Positions 35,591 to 42,694 of a DNA stretch of 64,000 nucleotides are shown piece by piece. The position numbers and the translations under genes were made by a program. The first letter of the stretch is position 1; the number at the start of each line of letters is the position of its first letter. The notes beneath the pieces were generated by a model. The model ran no database searches. It was given only the letters and a program-made list of their open reading frames with translations, and was not told where the DNA came from. Origin of the DNA: Blastococcus sp. Marseille-P5729 (GTDB taxonomy: Bacteria > Actinomycetota > Actinomycetes > Mycobacteriales > Antricoccaceae); contig NZ_OMPO01000001.1 of assembly GCF_900292035.1 (NCBI RefSeq), positions 1,247,192 through 1,311,191 on the forward strand. Direction: 5' to 3'.

Positions 35591-36661
35591 TCAGACCAGG
35601 CGCTTGGCGACGGTGAAGTTCATGTAGCCCATCGGCATGGTGCGCACCGGCGAGCCGAACGTCGGTGCGTGGACGACGGTACCGTTGCCGATGTAGATCG
35701 CGACGTGACCCGGGGCGAAGACCAAGTCGCCGGGCTGCAGCTGGCTGAACGGGACGGTCGTGCCGTAGCCGCGCTGAGCGGACGACGAGTGCGGCAGGCT
35801 GATGCCGATCTGCTTGTAGGCCATCATCGTCAGGCCTGAGCAGTCGTAGCCGTTGGGGCCGCTGCCGCCCCAGACGTAGGGCTTGCCGCGCTGGGACATC
35901 GCCCAGGACACGACCGTGGAGGCCGAGCCGGAGGAGGCCGCGGCCGGTTGGGCTGCGGCTTCGGTGGCGGCAGCAGCCTGCGGGTTCGCGGCGGCCTGCT
36001 GAGCCTCCTCGGTGTCGCCACCCTGGGCGGCCTCGAGCGCGGCGCGCTCCTGCTCGGTGAGCGTGGCGAGCTTCTCCTCGAGCTTGGGGATCTCGGCCTC
36101 GATCTGGGCCTTCTTCTCGGAGATCGTCGCGGCGGCCTGCGCGGCGGCGGCCTGCGCGGCGTCGATCTGCTCCTTCGCGGCCTGGGTGGCGGCCTCGGCG
36201 TCGGAGAGGGTGAGGATCTTCTCGTCGTTGTAGGCATCGACGTGCTGCTTGGCGTTGGCCTTGTCGATGAAGTCGGACGGCGACTCGCCGACCAGCAGCA
36301 GGACGCTCGCAGGCAGCGTCCCGGACTTGTACTGCTCGGCGCCCATCGCCGCGACCTGGTCCTTGGCGGTAGCGAGGTCGGCCTCGGCGGCGGCGAGCTT
36401 GGCCTCGGCGTCCGCCTTTGCGGCGTTCTGCTTCTCGAGCTCGAGCTTGGCGTCGAGGTACTCCTCGTTGACCTGGGTGAGCTCTTCCTGCTTTTCAGCG
36501 ACCTGCTGGGCGACGTCCGCGGCGGTCTCGGAACTACTGGCAGGGGCGCTGGAGCTGGACTCGGAGGCGGGGTCGGCGTACGACGGTCCGGCCACACCGA
36601 GCAGCGTGATCAGGGCGGTAGCGGCCGACGCGGCCAGGAGGTGCTTCTTCGAGGGCGCCAT
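35591..36661 (-). CDS. NlpC/P60 peptidoglycan endopeptidase with coiled coil
   Basis: A 356-aa exported cell-wall hydrolase. A signal peptide (LLAASAATALITLLGVAGPSYA) precedes a long coiled coil (about residues 45-215, rich in Glu, Ala and Lys), an Ala-rich linker, and a C-terminal NlpC/P60 domain. The catalytic Cys is in NGYDCSGLTMMAY, the His in FAPGHVAIYIGNG, and PYVWGG is typical. It resembles RipA/RipC and CwlO-type hydrolases, which cut peptide stems and need an activator that binds the coiled coil. A c-di-AMP riboswitch precedes it. Confidence 0.94.
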   Translation of the reverse strand: MAPSKKHLLAASAATALITLLGVAGPSYADPASESSSSAPASSSETAADVAQQVAEKQEELTQVNEEYLDAKLELEKQNAAKADAEAKLAAAEADLATAKDQVAAMGAEQYKSGTLPASVLLLVGESPSDFIDKANAKQHVDAYNDEKILTLSDAEAATQAAKEQIDAAQAAAAQAAATISEKKAQIEAEIPKLEEKLATLTEQERAALEAAQGGDTEEAQQAAANPQAAAATEAAAQPAAASSGSASTVVSWAMSQRGKPYVWGGSGPNGYDCSGLTMMAYKQIGISLPHSSSAQRGYGTTVPFSQLQPGDLVFAPGHVAIYIGNGTVVHAPTFGSPVRTMPMGYMNFTVAKRLV

Positions 36662-36681
36662 TGGCGGGGCCGCTCTCCTTC

Positions 36682-36855
36682 TTCCACTCAGCCGCCTACC
36701 GGGTTAGCTGACGGGTTCGGGCTTGGAAGGTTGCCCTACCGCTGCAGGCAGCGGATTCACCCCCGGGATCCCCCTGAGTGGTTCCCCGGCACCTCGCCAG
36801 CCGGGGCCGGTGGGCGAGAGTCTCGGCGGTGTCCTACCCGTCGGTCGGGCGACCG
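36682..36855 (-). ncRNA. ydaO-type c-di-AMP riboswitch
   Basis: On the minus strand, from about 36855, the RNA shows the conserved ydaO elements in order: GGGTAGGACACCGCC, a variable GC-rich hairpin with GAACCACTCAGGGGG, GGGGTGAATCCGC, GTAGGGCAACC, CGAACCCGTCAGCTAACC and the closing GGTAGGCGGC. GAAGGAGAG follows as the ribosome site of the wall-hydrolase gene. Known examples switch cell-wall and osmotic genes off when c-di-AMP is high. This leader fills the 309-base stretch between the hydrolase and the SDR gene. Confidence 0.88.
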
Positions 36856-36970
36856 TCTAGGTGGCAGGACGTCAACACACTACCCTCGTGACCTGTTCGT
36901 GACAATCCTGGTCCGGCTGCGTGTGGACGTTGCGTCCGAGGACTTCGTCACACGCCTGCAAGCGGGCGGC

Positions 36971-37744
36971 TCAGGCCCGGTCGACGACGCGCGACGAGGC
37001 TGCAAGGACCCGCCGTAGCAGCGGCCGGGGCACGACGCGAGCGAGGTTCATCGCGACCTTGTAGCGGGTGGACGGCACGCTGCGGGTGCGCCCGATCGCC
37101 AGGTCCTGCAGGGACGCACGGACGACGTCCTGGGCGCGCAGCCAGGCCCACGACGGGATCCAGTCGGTGTCCATCCGGATGCGCTGGTGGAACTCGGTGC
37201 GCACGAACCCGGGGAAGACCGCCATCGCCTTGACACCAGTCCCCTGGGTCTTGACCGCGATCGACTCAGTCAGCGCAGCGACGTACGCCTTGCTGGCGCT
37301 GTAGCCGGGACCGGTGTCACTGGGGGTGTACGCCGCGACCGAAGAGACGTTGACGATCGCCCCACGGTCGCGGTCCAGCATTCCGGGCAGCGCGGCATGG
37401 CACAGCCGCATGACGGCGGTGACGTTGAGGGCGAGCATTGCCTGCTCGGTCCGCGGCTCGGAGCTCACGAACTCCCCCGGCGTCCCGACCCCGGCGTTGT
37501 TGACGAGCATGCCGACGTCCCGGCGACGCGCCCGCTCGCACACCCGCTCGAGGTCGGCGGCATCGGCAAGGTCGGCGATCATCACCTCGGCGTCCCGGCC
37601 GGTCTCGCGCACGCGTTCCGCGACGCTCTCGAGCGCGCTCGCGGTGCGGCCGACCAGCACGAGGTCGTAGCCGAGCTCGGCGAGCTGGACGGCGTACTGC
37701 TCGCCCAGACCGGACGACGCGCCGGTGACGATCGCCGTCGACAT
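36971..37744 (-). CDS. Short-chain dehydrogenase
   Basis: A 257-aa classical SDR of the DltE/YqjQ-like subgroup. NAD(P)-binding TGASSGLGEQYA, the acidic DLADAADLERV, the NNAGVGTPG motif and catalytic Ser/Tyr/Lys in NVSSVAAYTPSDTGPGYSASKAY are present. VFPGFVRTEFHQR follows. The C-terminal tail with basic residues (KVAMNLARVVPRPLLRRVL) may touch the membrane, as in mycobacterial lipid-modifying SDRs. Its stop-start spacing of three bases from the next gene suggests cotranscription. The substrate is unknown. Confidence 0.85.
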   Translation of the reverse strand: MSTAIVTGASSGLGEQYAVQLAELGYDLVLVGRTASALESVAERVRETGRDAEVMIADLADAADLERVCERARRRDVGMLVNNAGVGTPGEFVSSEPRTEQAMLALNVTAVMRLCHAALPGMLDRDRGAIVNVSSVAAYTPSDTGPGYSASKAYVAALTESIAVKTQGTGVKAMAVFPGFVRTEFHQRIRMDTDWIPSWAWLRAQDVVRASLQDLAIGRTRSVPSTRYKVAMNLARVVPRPLLRRVLAASSRVVDRA

Positions 37745-37747
37745 CGG

Positions 37748-38731
37748 CTACTCGGCGGGCCGGTTACGCGGGCCGCGCGGCGCGAACATGCCGCCGAAGC
37801 CGGCGAACCCGCCGCCCGTCATCCCCGGCGGCGGGTCCTCGAGCCGGCCCTTCATGAAGAAGTAGAAGGCAGCGACGGAGGCCACGGTGATGACCAGACC
37901 CGGGATGTTCAGCGCGCCCTGGACGACTTGCATGACGTACATGACCGCGACGAAGCCCGCCACGAACATGCCGATATAACGGGCCCAGGACTTGCCACGC
38001 TGGTAGAACACCGTGGCGAGCGCCATCAGGGCACCGGTGACCGCGAACAGGATCATCTGGCTGCGCAGCTGGCTTTCCATCTGCTCCAGCGAAGCGTAGT
38101 TGGCGTTGTGCTTGTCGCGCGCCTCCTGGATCTCGGCGGCGGTGATCGACTCGGGCTTGGCGGAGTTGAGTGCGTCGGCGACGTTCTCGTCGTTCATGTT
38201 GCGATCGCCGCCGGCGTCTGCGTAGGCCTGCTGGGCGGCCTCGACCTCATCGTCGGTGTACTCGGCGACGTCTTCCTCCTCCAGGAGGTTGGCCACGCCG
38301 GCGACCATCTGCTTGTTGACCTCGGGAAGGAACTCGCGGGGGCTCTGGGTGGTGGCCAGGAGCGCCAGGCCGAGCAGGAGCGCGGCCAGGATGCCGCCGG
38401 CGATGACGGCGGGCTTGGACGGCGGGCGCTTGGTCAGCACCGGCGCGCCCGTGAGGTCCTCCTCGGGCGCGGGCGGGGCGGCCAGGAGGTCGTCGTCCGC
38501 GGCGTCGGTGCCGCGGACGTCGGTGGCGTAAGCGTCGTCGGGCCGGTCGGCGTCCGCGCTCATCGCCTCGTCGAGCTCCTGTCTGGAGGGCTCGCGCGGG
38601 ATGTCGTCGTTGGCCGGGCTGGCGCCGCCGGGCGGGCGAGATGAGTCGTGCCCGGTCTCATCGCGCGCTGGATCCCGATCGCGGTCGTCGGGCTCGGAAC
38701 TGCGCGCGGCGGGATTGTCGCGATCGGTCAA
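37748..38731 (-). CDS. Membrane protein with acidic N-terminal domain, four predicted helices
   Basis: A 327-aa protein. Residues 1-105 are disordered and rich in Asp, Arg and Pro. A membrane helix follows (AVIAGGILAALLLGLALLATT), then a soluble segment of about 85 residues, then three helices (MILFAVTGALMALATVFY; YIGMFVAGFVAVMYVMQVV; LVITVASVAAFYFFM) and a Gly-rich tail. QRGKSWARYIG and VVQGALNI are shared with the protein at 38792, so the two are related and lie in tandem. No function is known; Rv-type DUF membrane proteins look similar. Confidence 0.65.
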   Translation of the reverse strand: MTDRDNPAARSSEPDDRDRDPARDETGHDSSRPPGGASPANDDIPREPSRQELDEAMSADADRPDDAYATDVRGTDAADDDLLAAPPAPEEDLTGAPVLTKRPPSKPAVIAGGILAALLLGLALLATTQSPREFLPEVNKQMVAGVANLLEEEDVAEYTDDEVEAAQQAYADAGGDRNMNDENVADALNSAKPESITAAEIQEARDKHNANYASLEQMESQLRSQMILFAVTGALMALATVFYQRGKSWARYIGMFVAGFVAVMYVMQVVQGALNIPGLVITVASVAAFYFFMKGRLEDPPPGMTGGGFAGFGGMFAPRGPRNRPAE

Positions 38732-38791
38732 GGGATGCTCCTTGGTTGGTTCTGCGTGCTGCGTGGCGCTGCGTCGGCGGCTGGGCGCCGG

Positions 38792-39550
38792 TCAGCTCGT
38801 CGGGGTGGAGTCGTCGCGCGGTGGCGGGGCCTGCTGGTCTGCGGGTGGTCGCACCGGCGAGCTGCCCACCGCCGGCGGAGGGTGGTGACCATCGGGCGGG
38901 GGCTGCTGCCACGGGCCGCCCGGCGCATTCGGCACCGGCGGCCAGTCGCCAGTCCCCTGAGGACCACCGAAACCGCCCGGACCACCGGGACCGCCCTGAC
39001 CGCTGGGGCCGCCCTGACCGCTGGGGCCGCGACCGGACCGCGGCCAGGGCTGCAGGTAGTCGCGAACCTGCGGCTTGGCCAGGTTGAGGATGCCGGCCAG
39101 GCCGGCGACCATGAAGAACAAGGTCTGGATGTTGAGCGCGCCGGACAGCACCGCGAGTGCGGCCACTGCCAGCAGGACGCCTGAGAAGGTAAACCCGACG
39201 GGGCGGGCCCACGACTTGCGGTCACGCAGCGCCTGGGCAGTGACCCCGGGACCGATCGCGACCGTCAGCAGTACGACGCCGGAGGGGATCACCGTCGCCC
39301 GAATCATCCCGTGGGTAAAGGCCGCCGTCAGCGCTTCGTCGTCCATCTCGGTCAGCTGGCGGCGCAGCTCGCGCTCGGTCTCGCCGATCATGAACAGCGC
39401 GGTCACGCCCATGAACACCAGGAAGGCCGCCGTCGTCGTGTATAGCGTGATCGCCCGCTTGACCTCGGTGGGCGCCTCTTTCGGAGGGCGTTCGGCGGCC
39501 GGCTCGGGTGGGGCTGGAGCCGGCGCGCTTGGCGGTGTCGGCTCACTCAC
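38792..39550 (-). CDS. Membrane protein related to its downstream neighbour
   Basis: A 252-aa protein with a Pro-rich N terminus, four predicted helices (ITLYTTTAAFLVFMGVTALF; IPSGVVLLTVAIGPGV; FTFSGVLLAVAALAVL; IQTLFFMVAGLAGILNL) and a long Gly/Pro/Gln-rich tail with repeated GPSGQGG units. The stretch DRKSWARPVGF, then LSGALNIQTL, corresponds to KSWARYIGM and GALNIPGL in the next protein. It is the first gene of the run down to the SDR. Function unknown. Confidence 0.65.
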   Translation of the reverse strand: MSEPTPPSAPAPAPPEPAAERPPKEAPTEVKRAITLYTTTAAFLVFMGVTALFMIGETERELRRQLTEMDDEALTAAFTHGMIRATVIPSGVVLLTVAIGPGVTAQALRDRKSWARPVGFTFSGVLLAVAALAVLSGALNIQTLFFMVAGLAGILNLAKPQVRDYLQPWPRSGRGPSGQGGPSGQGGPGGPGGFGGPQGTGDWPPVPNAPGGPWQQPPPDGHHPPPAVGSSPVRPPADQQAPPPRDDSTPTS

Positions 39551-39684
39551 GCGCGGAGACCTTTCGCAGGGGATAGCGCCGCAGTGGTCGCGCGGCAGTC
39601 TGTTCCAGCCTACGTGAACCCACGAGAGGGCGGCTCGCCCCGCTCAGCTCTGTCCGGTCGCATCCGGAGGGCTCGCCCTCTACA

Positions 39685-39750
39685 AGCGGGCTTGGCACGA
39701 GCGAGAGGACATTAATCCCCGCCCGCTCGTCACAAACCCGCCCGCTCGCC
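39685..39750. repeat. ATTAAT-family element, copy 4
   Basis: AGCGGGCTT opening, arm ACGAGCGAGAGGAC, centre ATTAAT, arm CCCCGCCCGCTCGT, six bases, second arm copy CCCGCCCGCTCG. Arm sequence differs from copies 1-2, but layout and spacing are the same. Apart from this and the motif at 39760, the gap 39551-39851 holds nothing recognised. Confidence 0.65.
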
Positions 39751-39759
39751 GTAGCTGAC

Positions 39760-39774
39760 GCGAAATCGGACACC
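39760..39774 (+). promoter_or_regulatory. Shared motif GCGnAATCGGAC before the Baeyer-Villiger monooxygenase
   Basis: GCGAAATCGGACACC lies 78-92 bases before the ATG at 39852, directly upstream of TTGACC. The same core occurs before the regulator gene and, inverted, before the lactonase gene. Confidence 0.5.
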
Positions 39775-39851
39775 TTGACCTCCGGCGCAGCTCCTACCGT
39801 CGATGCACTCAACGCCGACTGGCGGCGTGCCGAACATCGATGGGGTGGCTC

Positions 39852-41477
39852 ATGACAGCGACAATGCCTGATCAGCGCACCGACGTCCTCGACGTGCTCA
39901 TCGTCGGGGGCGGGTTCTCTGGCCTGTACGAGCTCGACCGCCTGCGCGACCTCGGCTTCTCAGTGAAGGTGTGGGACTCCGCTGGCGACTTCGGCGGGAC
40001 CTGGTGGTGGAACTGCTACCCCGGTGCCCGCACCGACTCGACCGGCCAGGTCTACCAGTTCGAGTACAAGGACCTCTGGAAGGACTACGACTTCAAGGAG
40101 CTCTACCCCGGCTGGGAGGGGGTGCGCGACTACCTGAACTACGTCGACAGCAAGCTCGGACTGCGCAAGGACGTCGAGTTCAGCACCCTCGCCGAGACGG
40201 CCACCTGGGACGAGGACGCTCGTACCTGGACGGTCACGAGCTCCGAGGGCAAGCAGCAGCGCGCAAACCAACTGATCCTGGCCACCGGATTCGCCAGCAA
40301 GCCGTACTACCCCAACCTCAAGGGCATGGACACCTTCGCCGGCGAGTGCCACCACACCGCCCGCTGGCCGCAGGATGGGCTGGACATGACCGGCAAGAAG
40401 GTCGTGGTGATGGGTACCGGCGCCAGCGGCGTCCAGACCATCCAGGAGGCGGGGGCGGTCGCCACGCAGGTGACCGTCTTCCAGCGCACCCCGAACATCG
40501 CTATCCCGATGCAGCAGCGCCAGCTCAGCGCAGCGGACAACGACGAGCTGCGCAAGGGCATGCCCAACCGCTTCGACATCCGGATGAACGCGTTCGCGGG
40601 CTTCGACATGGACTTCCTACCGGAAAGCGCTCTTGAGGTCAGCGACGAGGAGCGGGAGGCGACCTATGAGCAGATGTTCCAGGAAGGAGGGTTCAGGCCC
40701 TGGCTCGGCAGCTACCACGACCTGCTCACCGACGAGGCGGCTGGCCGCACCTTCTACGACTTCTGGCGCCGCAAGGTACACGCGCGGATGAAAAACAAGG
40801 AGAAGGCCGAGCTGCTCGCGCCAGAGCAGCCGCCGCACCCGTGGGGAGTCAAGCGGCCGTGCCTCGAGCAGAACTACTTCGAGATCTGCGACCAGGACAA
40901 CGTCGAGATCATTGACAGCAACTTCGACCCAATCGTCGAGGTGGTGCCGGACGGTGTGATCACCAAGAGCGGCCGCAAGATCGAGGCCGACGTCCTGGTA
41001 CTGGCCACCGGGTTCGACAGCAACCGCGGCGGCATCATGGCCATCGACATCACCGGCGTGGGCGGCAAGAAGCTCGCGGAGAAGTGGGAGACGAGGGTCG
41101 ACACCGTGCAGGGGCTGTCATCGGAGGGCTTCCCGAACCTGATGTTCCTCTACGGGCCGCAGAGCCCTTCAGGCTTCTGCAACGGCCCGACGTCCGCCGA
41201 GCTGCAGGGCGAGATGGTCGCCGACTTCCTGGCGTGGGTGAAGGTCAAGGGGTACACACGTTTCGAGAACACCCGAGACGCTGAGGTCGAGTGGACCAAG
41301 CACCTCGACGAGATCTTCGAGGCCTCGCTGTTCCCGAAGGCGCGTTCCTGGTACTGGGGTGGGAACGTGCCCGGCAAGCCGGCGCAGATGCTGAACTACT
41401 GCGGCGGGCTGGAGATATACAAGGCTGCGTGGCGCGAGCGCAAGGAGCACGGATACGCCGGCTACGAGTTCTCGTAA
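39852..41477 (+). CDS. Type I Baeyer-Villiger monooxygenase (cyclohexanone monooxygenase family)
   Basis: A 541-aa FAD/NADPH enzyme inserting oxygen next to a ketone carbonyl to give an ester or lactone. The first Rossmann motif is VGGGFSGLYELD, the second GTGASGVQTIQ, and the diagnostic BVMO fingerprint is FAGECHHTARWP. GTWWWNCYPGARTDS is typical of cyclic-ketone enzymes. The ATG at 39852 has GGGGTGG just upstream; an in-frame ATG at 39840 is the alternative. A lactonase gene converges on it, and a GAF/Fis regulator follows; both carry the same upstream motif. The substrate class, cyclic or long-chain ketones, is inferred. Confidence 0.93.
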   Translation: MTATMPDQRTDVLDVLIVGGGFSGLYELDRLRDLGFSVKVWDSAGDFGGTWWWNCYPGARTDSTGQVYQFEYKDLWKDYDFKELYPGWEGVRDYLNYVDSKLGLRKDVEFSTLAETATWDEDARTWTVTSSEGKQQRANQLILATGFASKPYYPNLKGMDTFAGECHHTARWPQDGLDMTGKKVVVMGTGASGVQTIQEAGAVATQVTVFQRTPNIAIPMQQRQLSAADNDELRKGMPNRFDIRMNAFAGFDMDFLPESALEVSDEEREATYEQMFQEGGFRPWLGSYHDLLTDEAAGRTFYDFWRRKVHARMKNKEKAELLAPEQPPHPWGVKRPCLEQNYFEICDQDNVEIIDSNFDPIVEVVPDGVITKSGRKIEADVLVLATGFDSNRGGIMAIDITGVGGKKLAEKWETRVDTVQGLSSEGFPNLMFLYGPQSPSGFCNGPTSAELQGEMVADFLAWVKVKGYTRFENTRDAEVEWTKHLDEIFEASLFPKARSWYWGGNVPGKPAQMLNYCGGLEIYKAAWRERKEHGYAGYEFS

Positions 41478-41492
41478 GCGGCATTGACGCGG

Positions 41493-41525
41493 GAGGGGCC
41501 GGGCTCACGATGAGCCCGGCCCCTC
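41493..41525. terminator. Bidirectional terminator between the monooxygenase and lactonase genes
   Basis: GAGGGGCCGGGCTCA and TGAGCCCGGCCCCTC form a perfect 15-bp stem with a three-base loop, lying between the two converging stops. Confidence 0.85.
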
Positions 41526-41537
41526 ACGCGTTGATCG

Positions 41538-42437
41538 TTACGGAGTTCCCGCGTGCGGGACGTCGACCGTAGTGGCGAGCATCTTAGCCTCGGTCGCGGC
41601 CGAGCGGGCACCCTCGTCCCAGTCCGGGGCCGCACACAGGAACAGCGTCCTGCCGTCCGGGCCACCCAACGCGACGGCGAACACTCCCAGCGGAGCGGTG
41701 CTGACCGTCTCGAGCACCTCCCCGCCCTCTGCCATCCGGACCGCCTGCTGATTGATCGTATCGGCGAACCACACCGCGCCCTCGGCATCGAGCGTCAGCC
41801 CGTCGGGGATGATCGTCGCTGCCTCGAGCCGTTTGGCGAGATCACCCTCGTCACCCAACTCGCCGAAGTTGGCGAAGTCCTGTCGGTCACCGAGTGTGCC
41901 GTCGTCCTTGATGGCGAACTTGCTGATCCGGTTGCCAAACAACTCGTTCACTATCAGTGTCTTCTCGTCAGGCGTGATCACCATGCCGTTGGGAAAGGCC
42001 AACCCGTCAGCGACGATCTCGGCGCTGCCGTCCAGGCGCACGAGCACCAGGGTGGTGTGCTCATGGTCAGCCCCACCCATCAGGTCGAACCCGAAGTTCC
42101 CGACGTACGCGTTGCCATTCGACGCCACGACCATGTCGTTGGCATGGCCTCGGCACAGATCGGAGATGTCGGCGTGCTCGACGACTTCCCCGTCGTCCTC
42201 GACCCGCAGGATCTTGCGATCCTTCATTGAGACAACAAGCATGCGCCCGTCTGGAAGCCAGCCCAACCCGGAGGGCTGCTGCGGGACGTCGAGCACCTTC
42301 TCGACCTCTCCGTCAGCGCCAATGCGGTACACGGCGTAGGTGTAGAAATCGACGAAGTACAGCTGCCCGTCGTGCCAGCGAGGCCCCTCCAGATAAGTTA
42401 GGCCTTCGGCGACCGTGCGCAGTTCGCGTTCTGTCAT
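41538..42437 (-). CDS. SMP-30/gluconolactonase-family lactone hydrolase
   Basis: A 299-aa six-bladed propeller. Metal ligands and blade motifs are visible: EGPRWHDGQLYFVD, QQPSGLGWLPDGRMLV, HANDMVVASNGNAYVGNFG, FPNGMVITPDEKTLIVNE and GLTLDAEGAVWFAD. Family members use a divalent metal to open lactones. Beside a Baeyer-Villiger monooxygenase it would hydrolyse the lactone made from a cyclic ketone. It is transcribed toward the monooxygenase gene. An inverted copy of the shared motif lies about 110 bases before its ATG. Confidence 0.88.
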   Translation of the reverse strand: MTERELRTVAEGLTYLEGPRWHDGQLYFVDFYTYAVYRIGADGEVEKVLDVPQQPSGLGWLPDGRMLVVSMKDRKILRVEDDGEVVEHADISDLCRGHANDMVVASNGNAYVGNFGFDLMGGADHEHTTLVLVRLDGSAEIVADGLAFPNGMVITPDEKTLIVNELFGNRISKFAIKDDGTLGDRQDFANFGELGDEGDLAKRLEAATIIPDGLTLDAEGAVWFADTINQQAVRMAEGGEVLETVSTAPLGVFAVALGGPDGRTLFLCAAPDWDEGARSAATEAKMLATTVDVPHAGTP

Positions 42438-42545
42438 GTTTTCGTCCTGCCTCTCGTGAGGCCCGCTCCCGCCACCGCGGCTTGAGCGAGCTGGCGACCA
42501 CTGGTCGCTTGCGGAGACTCTGGCCTTCTTCCGACCCAGCAGACC

Positions 42546-42557
42546 GTCCGATTCCGC
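42546..42557 (-). promoter_or_regulatory. Shared motif before the lactonase gene (minus strand)
   Basis: Read on the minus strand this is GCGGAATCGGAC, agreeing at 11 of 12 positions with the cores at 39760 and 42589. It lies 109 bases upstream of the lactonase ATG. Confidence 0.45.
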
Positions 42558-42588
42558 GACACGTCACCCCACGGAAGGAACAGGTGTA

Positions 42589-42603
42589 GCGCAATCGGAC
42601 ACC
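42589..42603 (+). promoter_or_regulatory. Shared motif before the regulator gene
   Basis: GCGCAATCGGACACC differs from the monooxygenase copy at one position in 15. It lies 92 bases before the regulator ATG. Confidence 0.5.
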
Positions 42604-42628
42604 CCAACTGACGGCTGCAGTCGTATTC

Positions 42629-42665
42629 TGTGCGATACATCACTCTCTACTGTGTGATACCTCAC
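42629..42665 (+). promoter_or_regulatory. Two 15-bp direct repeats before the regulator gene
   Basis: TGTGCGATACATCAC (42629-42643) and TGTGTGATACCTCAC (42651-42665) match at 13 of 15 bases. Their starts are 22 bases apart, two helical turns, so two protein units could bind the same face. They end 29 bases before the ATG, as expected for autoregulation. Confidence 0.5.
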
Positions 42666-42694
42666 TCCACAGGGGAGCAGTTGCAGGAGTAACG

